A stretch of 8,673 nt of DNA from a bacterium (GTDB lineage Bacteria > Krumholzibacteriota > Krumholzibacteriia > LZORAL124-64-63): NCBI GenBank assembly GCA_018652925.1, contig JABIBH010000327.1, positions 1 to 8,673 on the forward strand. Reading direction: 5' to 3'. Of the stretch, positions 1 through 6,580 are shown piece after piece (positions within the stretch are counted from its first letter, which is position 1; every line of letters starts with the position of its first letter). Under the pieces are notes generated by a model. It had not been told where the DNA came from. It saw only the letters and a program-made list of their open reading frames with translations, and ran no database searches. Made by a program: the position numbers and the translations under genes.

Positions 1-312
1 AACAATGTGTTTTTTCTCAGGATAAGCATGTAGCGTACCAATGATTGCCATGTTGTCGCTCTCTGAACCGCTGCCTGTAAAAACCAGTTCCAGCGGAGAT
101 TCAACACCAAGCAGATTCATCACTTGATCGCGTGCTCTATCAACTGCATTTCCAGCAGTAGCACCAAGTTTATGCATGCTTGACGGGTTGCCGTAATTTA
201 ACTTCAGGTAAGGAAGCATCTCATCGATAGCTTCCTGTGCTACAACTGTTGTAGCATTATTATCCATGTAGATTAATTCGGACGGACAATCAGGGAATTC
301 GAATTTGCTCAT
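1..312 (-). CDS. nifS: Cysteine desulfurase NifS/IscS family, N-terminal part (3' end beyond window)
   Basis: This is a class V aminotransferase-fold, PLP-dependent enzyme that converts cysteine to alanine and passes the sulfur to an Fe-S scaffold. Only the first 104 codons are in the window, read on the minus strand from an ATG at 312. Visible family signatures are IYMDNNATT (residues 14-22), YGNPSSMH (about 40-47) and the PLP-pocket stretch FTGSGSESDN, which in most relatives reads TSGGTESDN or similar. The PLP lysine and the catalytic cysteine loop lie outside the window and cannot be checked. The start is supported by GAGGT at 322-326 and by a TAATG overlap with the nifU stop, so translation of the pair is probably coupled. 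Adjacency to a three-domain NifU favours NifS over IscS as the name. The family call is firm; the exact subtype is inferred from context. Confidence 0.93.
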   Translation of the reverse strand, partial: MSKFEFPDCPSELIYMDNNATTVVAQEAIDEMLPYLKLNYGNPSSMHKLGATAGNAVDRARDQVMNLLGVESPLELVFTGSGSESDNMAIIGTLHAYPEKKHIV

Positions 313-1163
313 TATTTTTTTACCTCAACAACTGTAATATCAGGATCAACATTTTCTTTTAGTTGGGCCTCTACCCAACCTTTGATTGTAGCCTGGCTCG
401 ATGGACAACTTGCACATGCACCAATCATTCTGACATGCACTTCCTTGCCTCGGATTTCCACCAGTTCGATATCACCACCGTCGGTTCTCAAAGCTCTGGC
501 AATATCATTCTCAAGTAACTCCCTGATCTGATCAGAATCGCCATTGTCAACAGGTTTTGAGTCAAGTTGAATCAATCCACTGCCCATCTCTACCCAACAA
601 TCATCAATCACATGTTGGATGTCGTGGTGACATTGCTTGCAGCCGCCGCCTGCTTTTGTGTAATGAGTTACATCCTCAATATCTTTGAGTTTATGTTGCA
701 ACACTGCATTACGAACGGTTGAAGTTTTTACCTGAAAACAGTGACAAATTTCTACATCCTGCTTAATCAGAGTGCACGGAATTTCCTTGCCCTGTTTTGT
801 GTAATAATCAATCATTGCCTCTTCAAGCGCTTCACGACCCATCACTGAACAGTGCATTTTTTCCCTTGGCAAACCACCCAGTTCATCGGCAATATTTTCA
901 TTGGTAATTTTGGATGCTTCTTCAAGAGTTTTGCCAATAATCATCTCAGTTAAGATAGATGACGATGCAATAGCGCTTCCACACCCAAAAGTTTGGAACT
1001 TTGCCTCAGAGATTTTCTGGTCGTCATCCAGCTTGAACATCAGACGCAGAGCATCACCACATGACATGGATCCAACTTCACCCACACCGTCGGCATCTTC
1101 AAGTTTGCCAACATTTCTAGGATTCATGAAATGGTCCATTACTTTTTCTGTGTAATCCCACAT
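312..1163 (-). CDS. nifU: Fe-S cluster scaffold NifU, full three-domain form (283 aa)
   Basis: NifU assembles [Fe-S] clusters from sulfur supplied by NifS and passes them to apo-proteins in the cytoplasm. All three domains are present. The IscU-like domain (about 1-125) carries scaffold cysteines C35 (SCGDALR, with D37), C61 (FGCGSAIASSS) and C105 (MHCSVMG). The central BFD-like [2Fe-2S] domain (about 135-185) has ICHCF (C140, C142) and GGGCKQCH (C175, C178). The C-terminal Nfu domain (about 212-283) has CASCPSS (C250, C253). The layout matches Azotobacter-type NifU. The start at 1163 gives the typical MWDY N terminus and has AAGGTG six bases upstream; an ATG at 1187 would add eight atypical residues with a weak ribosome site. 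No nif structural genes are visible, so a general Fe-S role is likelier than a nitrogenase-dedicated one. Confidence 0.96.
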   Translation of the reverse strand: MWDYTEKVMDHFMNPRNVGKLEDADGVGEVGSMSCGDALRLMFKLDDDQKISEAKFQTFGCGSAIASSSILTEMIIGKTLEEASKITNENIADELGGLPREKMHCSVMGREALEEAMIDYYTKQGKEIPCTLIKQDVEICHCFQVKTSTVRNAVLQHKLKDIEDVTHYTKAGGGCKQCHHDIQHVIDDCWVEMGSGLIQLDSKPVDNGDSDQIRELLENDIARALRTDGGDIELVEIRGKEVHVRMIGACASCPSSQATIKGWVEAQLKENVDPDITVVEVKK

Positions 1164-1169
1164 ATTTTT

Positions 1170-1175
1170 CACCTT
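1170..1175 (-). promoter_or_regulatory. Ribosome binding site deciding the nifU start
   Basis: On the minus strand AAGGTG lies six bases before the ATG at 1163. It selects the start that yields the conserved MWDY N terminus, over the upstream in-frame ATG at 1187. Confidence 0.75.
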
Positions 1176-1231
1176 CAGCCGTAACATTCCGGCAATTGAA
1201 AGGGTTTTTGAAATTATTTATTCATTTCATA

Positions 1232-1260
1232 TATATAGTCTGCTTTTATACTTGACGCAA
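1232..1260 (-). promoter_or_regulatory. Possible nifUS promoter with a small palindrome over its -35
   Basis: On the minus strand TTGCGT (1260-1255) is followed after 17 bases by TATATA (1237-1232). This would start transcription in the gap between the BatA-like gene and nifU. The match to the sigma-70 consensus is only moderate (about 3/6 and 4/6). A 13-base inverted repeat, ACTTG-ACG-CAAGT (1250-1262, plus strand), covers the -35 and could be an operator. Transcription may also read through from the upstream operon, as I see no clear intrinsic terminator in the 107-base gap. Confidence 0.35.
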
Positions 1261-1270
1261 GTTTCAACTA

Positions 1271-3334
1271 TTAAGCTCGACGGGCCAAATACCCCTCAAA
1301 TAATAGGGTTATTACGCATAACAGCAAAATCCAGGGAGCCATTTCCCTGCCAGATAATCCACTTATAAAGCCAGTTTCATTGACCGATAATGTCGATACT
1401 CTTTCAAAACCAGCATCAGTTGCCAGCTTCTGGAACTCAGCTTTTGAAAGTAGCGGATTCCGGCTTTCTGACGATGGAACTGTAACCGGAACTACGCCAA
1501 GGGTATCGGTCCCAGCTACAAACCAGCAGAAACCAGCCTGATCAACAATTCCGGCATCCAAAATACCAATTCCATTTTGCCATCGTAAATTAACCGGCAT
1601 GGAAATCAGTGGTTTGTCATTAACAATTGGCTCCAAAAGCACACTTGCAGAACCTGCAATTTCAGCTAACGGGAAAGTAACAATTTCTCCTGCATTACGG
1701 ATTGAATCGGAGCTGTTGCCCACGGCCAGGGTTGCAGCAATTCTCTGCATCAAAACCGGGAACATTGCGTTGGCTTCAATATCGTTTTCAGCATTGTTAA
1801 GATTGAATGGCAGAAGAATGATTTGACCGGAATTCTGACTCCAGGAAAGCATTGCAGGACTACCACTACCAAATTCCATTTCAAAAGTGGCGTCGCTGTT
1901 TTTTACATCGATATATCTGCGCCAGATTGAAGCTTCCAAAACCTCCAGCGCAGCTTCAGGCAGGTCAGTAAAAACTGGACCGTAGTTGTTAACTGTCAGA
2001 TTTTCCCGACCTTGTTCACTCCTGGCAACAGGAACAAGTTCGCACTCCTGTCCTAAAGTTTTTAACAGTGTATTCTGATAATATGAAAGCCTGTTTGTGT
2101 CGCCCAGAAGCAACAACAGAGAACCACCTCTGGTAGTTACCTTCTCCAACTCAGTCAAAATCTGTCTGCCCAATGGATCAGGATCAACAAGCGCAACCAG
2201 ATCGGCAGTTGCAATATCACCAGCTGCTACTTTGTCACTTGGCAATGCGGTAACATTGAATAAATCCCCACCCAGAGCAGTTTCAAGATATCGCCAACCA
2301 CCTCTGCCAGCAGTTCCATAATCCTGGCCATGAATCAGAAGCAGATTGATGGACTTGCACACTTCAAGCACAAACGGACGCGAGTCATCAGCTCGCAATC
2401 GGTCACTGTCAGAAGCTATTAACCCTTTGTGACTTCCTGCCTTCGGAGCTGTAATTGGAAATGCAAGTTGTTGAGCAACTCCAGGAGCTACAGTTGCAAC
2501 TGCCTGAGCTTTAAGTGAACCATCAAGTTCCAATCGATATTTTTGACCTTTGACCGCTGGAGAAACCATTGCTGTAATTGTAACTGGCTGATCAGGGACT
2601 ACAGCTCGCAACGGCAATCCTACAGAGAGCACCGCACCATCAGCAGGCTCGCTCTTGATTGTAATTGCATTCAGAGTTCTAATATCCAGCTCTTTTACGG
2701 CCTCTTTTAAAATAGTTGAATCTGATAAGCTGAACTGCATGTCACTGACAAGTAAAATATCGACAGGATGGTTTTCTGCCTGCTCAACCCATTTTCGACA
2801 CTGCTTGAATGCAGCAGGCAGATTGGCAGAACCGTCTGTTGGAGTGAGCTGAAGAATTGCATCGGCAGAAGATTCGCCAGCAGTTACCCAGCCAGCAAAA
2901 AATTCATTGACAGTTGAGCTGAGCGTCAGGACCTGAATCTCGCTGTCATTTGGTAAAGTTCGACAGATGTCAGCTGCAGTAGTACAGGCATAGCTGAAAC
3001 GGGTTTCCCCCTCTTCCACTGTCTGCATACTGGCACTTGAATCAAGCAAAACAAGCAGGGAATATTTACCAGTTGTGTTGTCAGATAAACCGGGCAGTCT
3101 AGGTGCAGCAGCAGCAAGTGCGAGTAGAATTATTGCCAACATTCTCAACAACAAAAGAAGCAACCTGCGCAGTCCGATGCTTCTTGAACGATTGACTTGA
3201 GCTTCCTCTAAAAAATGCAGACTGCTGAAAAATACGCGCTTGGTTTTTCGCATATTTATAAGGTGCAGAATAAGCGGAACTGCTGCGCCAAGGGCGGCAA
3301 ACAACATCATCGGGTTCAAAAAAGTAAATGGCAT
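1271..3334 (-). CDS. BatA-type membrane protein with VWA domain and amidotransferase-like region (687 aa)
   Basis: This is a membrane-anchored von Willebrand factor A protein of the aerotolerance-operon (Bat) class, thought to act with a MoxR ATPase. The N terminus is the BatA domain: FLNP start, a membrane segment at about 10-27, HLINMRKTKRV, FSSLHFL, then a second membrane segment at about 57-77. A VWA domain follows (about 90-220) with MIDAS residues DSSAS (98-102), the T-D-G-S-A loop near 166-170 and D198. Residues 235-325 look like a beta-sandwich domain. Residues 328-437 (INLLLIHGQDYG onward) resemble the Rossmann-like class I glutamine amidotransferase fold often found in such proteins, with no catalytic cysteine evident. 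A C-terminal membrane helix lies at about 666-683. The ATG overlaps the DUF58 stop (TGATG), and GAGGA at 3342-3346 is the ribosome site. The family is clear; the molecular role is not established. Confidence 0.87.
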   Translation of the reverse strand: MPFTFLNPMMLFAALGAAVPLILHLINMRKTKRVFFSSLHFLEEAQVNRSRSIGLRRLLLLLLRMLAIILLALAAAAPRLPGLSDNTTGKYSLLVLLDSSASMQTVEEGETRFSYACTTAADICRTLPNDSEIQVLTLSSTVNEFFAGWVTAGESSADAILQLTPTDGSANLPAAFKQCRKWVEQAENHPVDILLVSDMQFSLSDSTILKEAVKELDIRTLNAITIKSEPADGAVLSVGLPLRAVVPDQPVTITAMVSPAVKGQKYRLELDGSLKAQAVATVAPGVAQQLAFPITAPKAGSHKGLIASDSDRLRADDSRPFVLEVCKSINLLLIHGQDYGTAGRGGWRYLETALGGDLFNVTALPSDKVAAGDIATADLVALVDPDPLGRQILTELEKVTTRGGSLLLLLGDTNRLSYYQNTLLKTLGQECELVPVARSEQGRENLTVNNYGPVFTDLPEAALEVLEASIWRRYIDVKNSDATFEMEFGSGSPAMLSWSQNSGQIILLPFNLNNAENDIEANAMFPVLMQRIAATLAVGNSSDSIRNAGEIVTFPLAEIAGSASVLLEPIVNDKPLISMPVNLRWQNGIGILDAGIVDQAGFCWFVAGTDTLGVVPVTVPSSESRNPLLSKAEFQKLATDAGFERVSTLSVNETGFISGLSGREMAPWILLLCVITLLFEGYLARRA

Positions 3335-4230
3335 CAGCGCATCCTCGCCCGTTTACGCAAGTAAGCCATCAATGCACGATCAAAAGGTGTATCAACTGTC
3401 ATATCTACAAAATCGATTTTCAAACCGCGACATTCTTCACGCAATCCAGTGCGCCACTGCTCAAATTTTTCCCTGTATGAAGTGCGTAGGTGTGTTGGGT
3501 CAATCTTCATGTTGTTTCCAGTTTCAAGATCTTCAAACCTGGCTTCACCTCTGTAATCGAACTCAATTTCCTGCGGATTGAGCAGATGAAAAATCACAAC
3601 TTCATGCCCGCGATATCGAAAGTGTTTCAGACCGGACATTATTTCATCGGGGTCATCCATCAAGTCGGATAAAAGGATTATCAACCCGCGTCGGGGAAGC
3701 TTTTCAGCAACTTTATGCAACACTGGTCCAATGCTGGTTGTACTCTTTGGTTCAGGGATATAATCAAGCTCTTTGAGAACCTGGAAAAGCTGCTTGCGAA
3801 CTGCTCTTGCAGGCACAGATGCCAGTTGCTTGTCAGAAACCAGCTCCAACCCCACTGCATCGTTTTGTTTCAGCAAAAGATATGTAAGCGAGGCTGCCAG
3901 CAGCCTGGCATATTCAATTTTCGAGGTTGTGTTTTCATCTGATTTGAATGACATACTAGAAGACGCATCAACCAGAATTGTAGCCCTGAGATTGGTTTCT
4001 TCAGCATAAATCTTGGTATAGTAACGGTCTGATTTTCCGAAGACCCGCCAATCGATGTTGGTAGCTGGTTCGCCCGGGATGTACTGTCTGTACTCCGCAA
4101 ACTCTACGGAGAAACCGTGGTAAGGGCTTCTGTGCAAGCCTACTAAAAAGCCTTCAACTACAAGTCTCGCAATTACATCCAGGTTGCCAAGTTTTGCAAC
4201 TTGATCGGGAGTCAGAATTGACTGACTCAA
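3334..4230 (-). CDS. DUF58 / VWA-like protein, partner of MoxR (298 aa, TTG start)
   Basis: This is a soluble member of the short DUF58 family almost always encoded next to a MoxR ATPase. Its N-terminal half contains VVEGFLVGLHRSPYHGFS (24-41) and the DUF58 core YIPGEPATNIDW (50-61), followed by TKIYAEETNLRA. The second half is VWA-like, with MIDAS residues D88-S90-S92 (VDASSSMS), Thr 164/165 and D189 in LLSDLMDD. All metal-site positions look intact. There is no signal peptide or membrane segment, so it is probably cytosolic. The start is a TTG at 4230 that overlaps the moxR stop as TTGA, with GAGGT placed six bases before it inside moxR. The N terminus aligns with the usual family start and there is no ATG or GTG alternative before the core, so the TTG start is convincing. 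Its biochemical function is not established. Confidence 0.9.
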   Translation of the reverse strand: MSQSILTPDQVAKLGNLDVIARLVVEGFLVGLHRSPYHGFSVEFAEYRQYIPGEPATNIDWRVFGKSDRYYTKIYAEETNLRATILVDASSSMSFKSDENTTSKIEYARLLAASLTYLLLKQNDAVGLELVSDKQLASVPARAVRKQLFQVLKELDYIPEPKSTTSIGPVLHKVAEKLPRRGLIILLSDLMDDPDEIMSGLKHFRYRGHEVVIFHLLNPQEIEFDYRGEARFEDLETGNNMKIDPTHLRTSYREKFEQWRTGLREECRGLKIDFVDMTVDTPFDRALMAYLRKRARMR

Positions 4231-5207
4231 CCTCTTACCTCATCCAGCAATTGATCTATTATTGCGTCACAACTCATCTCTTCAGCTTCTGCATGGAAGT
4301 TTCTGACTAATCGATGTCGTAATACAGGTTTTGCAAGAGCACTGATATCGTCCAGTGAAGGTGTAGATCTGCCTTGTAACAAAGCTCTTGATTTTGCACC
4401 AAGCAACAGGCATTGAGCAGCTCTTGGGCCAGCGCCCCAGGCAAGGAACTCCCTGGCAACTGCCGACTCCTCACCGGTACCAACTCTGGTAGCTCGTACA
4501 AGTGAAACAGCGTAACTGGTCACATTTTCAGCTACAGGAACCGAGTGAACAAGGTTGCGGTAATCGATAACCTGTGCGGCATCAAGAACAGCTTCCGGAG
4601 TTATGGTTTCACTGCCTGTAGTGCTTTCAACAATAGCAATTTCTTCATCCCTTTTGGGGTAATCGATTCTAATGTTGAACATAAATCGATCAAGCTGAGC
4701 TTCAGGCAACGGATAAGTTCCTTCCTGCTCAATTGGGTTCTGAGTAGCGAGAACAAAAAATGGTTTGGGAAGATTGTGAGTTTCACCAGCAACAGTTACC
4801 TGTTTTTCCTGCATCGCCTGCAGAAGAGCGGCCTGTGTTTTAGGTGGAGTTCTGTTAATCTCATCGGCCAAAATTACATTGGCAAAAATTGGCCCTTTTA
4901 CAAACTTGAACTTGCGTTGACCACTGGCTGGATCATCCTCCAGAATCTCACTACCAGTTATATCGCTTGGCATCAGATCAGGCGTAAATTGGATTCTTGA
5001 AAACGACAGGTTCAACACTTTGCTCAGAGTATCAATCAGCAAAGTCTTTGCCAAACCCGGGACACCCTCCAGCAGGACATGGCCACCGGCAAAAAGAGCA
5101 ATCAGCATTTCATCGATTACCTCATGCTGACCGATAATTACCTTACCAGTTTCCAATCTCATTCTTTGGCCAGCTTCTATCAAAGCGTCAATTCTATTTT
5201 GTTCCAA
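4227..5207 (-). CDS. MoxR-family AAA+ ATPase (326 aa, probable TTG start)
   Basis: MoxR ATPases are chaperone-like AAA+ proteins that work with VWA proteins on maturation or activation of targets. Counted from the TTG at 5207, the protein shows GQHEVID and LLEGVPGLAKT with Walker A at 48-55, Walker B VILADE at 111-116 followed by INRTPPKTQAALLQAM, sensor 1 ATQNP at 154-158, and EAQLDRF with a probable arginine finger at R174. The C-terminal lid domain (about 205-320) includes GPRAAQ. The reading frame stays open to a GTG at 5255 that also has an upstream AGGA. I prefer 5207 because GGGAGA sits six bases before the TTG, a good extended -10 lies between the two candidates, and the N terminus then has the family's usual length. 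It is the first gene of a tightly overlapping three-gene operon. Confidence 0.92.
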   Translation of the reverse strand: MEQNRIDALIEAGQRMRLETGKVIIGQHEVIDEMLIALFAGGHVLLEGVPGLAKTLLIDTLSKVLNLSFSRIQFTPDLMPSDITGSEILEDDPASGQRKFKFVKGPIFANVILADEINRTPPKTQAALLQAMQEKQVTVAGETHNLPKPFFVLATQNPIEQEGTYPLPEAQLDRFMFNIRIDYPKRDEEIAIVESTTGSETITPEAVLDAAQVIDYRNLVHSVPVAENVTSYAVSLVRATRVGTGEESAVAREFLAWGAGPRAAQCLLLGAKSRALLQGRSTPSLDDISALAKPVLRHRLVRNFHAEAEEMSCDAIIDQLLDEVRG

Positions 5208-5213
5208 CTTAGA

Positions 5214-5219
5214 TCTCCC
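5214..5219 (-). promoter_or_regulatory. Ribosome binding site favouring the TTG start of moxR
   Basis: On the minus strand GGGAGA is followed by TCTAAG and then TTG (5207). The placement is near-ideal and supports the shorter moxR product. The competing GTG at 5255 is preceded by AGGA at a spacing of about five to seven bases, so it is not excluded. Confidence 0.55.
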
Positions 5220-5232
5220 GGTTAGTTTTTCA

Positions 5233-5241
5233 AGTATAACA
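5233..5241 (-). promoter_or_regulatory. Extended -10 promoter element for the moxR operon
   Basis: On the minus strand TGTTATACT contains TATACT (5238-5233), a 5/6 match to the -10 consensus, preceded by the TG of an extended -10 one base upstream. No good -35 is seen 16-18 bases further upstream, which is common for extended -10 promoters. Transcription would begin near 5226, leaving a leader of about 20 bases before the TTG at 5207 and excluding the GTG at 5255. Confidence 0.45.
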
Positions 5242-5318
5242 CGGATAATGTACACGAGTTTCCTGTTAAGCTCAACAATCGGTTGCGTATTTGAGAAATA
5301 AACTGCATCCTATGGCGC

Positions 5319-5324
5319 AGGAGG
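5319..5324 (+). promoter_or_regulatory. Strong ribosome binding site of the phosphatase gene
   Basis: AGGAGG is followed by the five bases ACAGA and then the ATG at 5330. It decides the start over the in-frame TTG at 5291 and ATG at 5312, neither of which has a comparable site. Confidence 0.85.
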
Positions 5325-5329
5325 ACAGA

Positions 5330-6580
5330 ATGAACAAGCAAGTTTACCGAGATATTGAAGAAATTCTTCGCGAAATTGACCATGCCAGTGAAACTACAGA
5401 AATGCTCAGCGAAACTTTGCGAGCTCTGGTTAAAAGCTGTGCTGAAGAGTATGGCATTGAAAGTGGCAGACTATATCGTGAAGATGGCTCCGACTATGTT
5501 TTGGTTGACAGCACTGGTGAATTTGGCGAAGGAATAATCGGTAAAACTATCCCCCGCGATTACCCTGTAATCAGAACTATCACAAAAGACAGAGTTGTAC
5601 TCATAACCCAGGAAACTCCAGGTTTTGACCCAACTCTTGAAGACCAATTCACGCATTTTGATTATGCTGCAATCATGGTCGGTGGCTCTCCAAGTTGGCT
5701 TCTGACTTTTGGTATACGACGCGAAACTGACAACGATGATGACTTGCATTTTATCCTGGAAACAATCCGCGCTGCTGTTGGCCTGAAAATGCGGCAGAGC
5801 AATCTCGAAAGCCAAATCAGGCAAGCAAGAACAATTCAGATGTCTCTTTTGCCCAGGCACCTCCCAACTCTGCCAGGTTTTGATTTGGCTGCAATCACCA
5901 TTCCCGCTGAAGAGGTTGGTGGTGATGTTTACGATTGCAGAAAAGATGACCAGGGTGTTCTGGGAATTACTCTGGCCGATGCAAGTGGTCACGGTCTGCC
6001 GGCAGCTTTGCAGGCACGTGATGTTGTCACCGGACTGCGAATGGGCATTGCCCAGGATCAGAAGATCAATACCACAGTTCAGAAACTCAATAAAGTTATC
6101 AACCAGAGTGGGCTTTCCAGTCGGTTTGTATCATTGTTTTATGGTGAACTCGAAGAAACCGGCAACCTGGTTTATGTAAATGGAGGCCACTGCCCGCCAC
6201 TGCTTTTCAGTCCTGACGGCAATGTTTATGACCTGCCAAGTAACGGCCCGGTGTTAGGTCCAATTCCTGACTTCAATTACCGTCGCAACTATGTTGAGTT
6301 ACGACCTGGTGAAGTTTTGGTGATTTTTAGCGATGGCGTTATAGAACGATTGGACAAAAATGATGAAGATTGTGAATTTGGCACTTCTAGACTAGTAAAG
6401 TTAATACAAAGCCTGTTTGGGAAAACGGCGCAGGAGATTGTCGATACAGTTATATCCGAGGTTAAAACCTTTGGCGGAAACACACCATTTGAAGATGATG
6501 TAACCCTGTTCGTAGTTCGCAGACTCCCAGCAGACGAATTTACTCCGAAGCAGGAACTGGGGACTGTTGTTCGTCGGTAA
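5330..6580 (+). CDS. GAF-domain PP2C-type serine phosphatase, SpoIIE/RsbU family (416 aa)
   Basis: This is a probable cytosolic metal-dependent serine/threonine phosphatase of the partner-switching kind, which typically dephosphorylates a STAS-domain anti-sigma antagonist. The N-terminal part (about 10-155) has the length and pattern of a GAF-like sensor domain. A helical linker with QARTIQMSLLP (165-175) leads into the SpoIIE catalytic domain (about 185-400). Conserved elements are GGDVYD (197-202, D199), ADASGHGLPAAL (216-227, D217), NGGHCPP (284-290), FSDGVIE (333-339, D335) and FEDDVTLFVVRR (387-398). The metal-binding aspartates all appear present, so it should be active. There is no membrane segment. 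It is transcribed divergently from moxR, and its last 41 bases overlap the 3' end of the facing glycosyltransferase gene. No STAS, anti-sigma kinase or sigma factor gene is in view, so its target is unknown. Confidence 0.92.
   Translation: MNKQVYRDIEEILREIDHASETTEMLSETLRALVKSCAEEYGIESGRLYREDGSDYVLVDSTGEFGEGIIGKTIPRDYPVIRTITKDRVVLITQETPGFDPTLEDQFTHFDYAAIMVGGSPSWLLTFGIRRETDNDDDLHFILETIRAAVGLKMRQSNLESQIRQARTIQMSLLPRHLPTLPGFDLAAITIPAEEVGGDVYDCRKDDQGVLGITLADASGHGLPAALQARDVVTGLRMGIAQDQKINTTVQKLNKVINQSGLSSRFVSLFYGELEETGNLVYVNGGHCPPLLFSPDGNVYDLPSNGPVLGPIPDFNYRRNYVELRPGEVLVIFSDGVIERLDKNDEDCEFGTSRLVKLIQSLFGKTAQEIVDTVISEVKTFGGNTPFEDDVTLFVVRRLPADEFTPKQELGTVVRR

Noticed and set aside
1287..1310. Short hairpin (CCCT/AGGG arms) near the 3' end of the BatA-like gene
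   Set aside because: It lies within coding sequence, has four- to five-base arms and lacks a T-tract, so chance is the best explanation.
4545..5000. 151-codon open frame on the plus strand inside moxR
   Set aside because: It is antisense to the conserved AAA+ core and its translation has no family features or good ribosome site.
5291..5329. Upstream TTG (5291) and ATG (5312) starts for the phosphatase
   Set aside because: The ATG at 5330 follows a near-perfect AGGAGG, which would itself be inside the coding region if the earlier starts were used.
5471..5992. 173-codon open frame on the minus strand inside the phosphatase gene
   Set aside because: It lies antisense to a clearly conserved catalytic gene, has no recognisable domain and reads like a shadow of that coding sequence.
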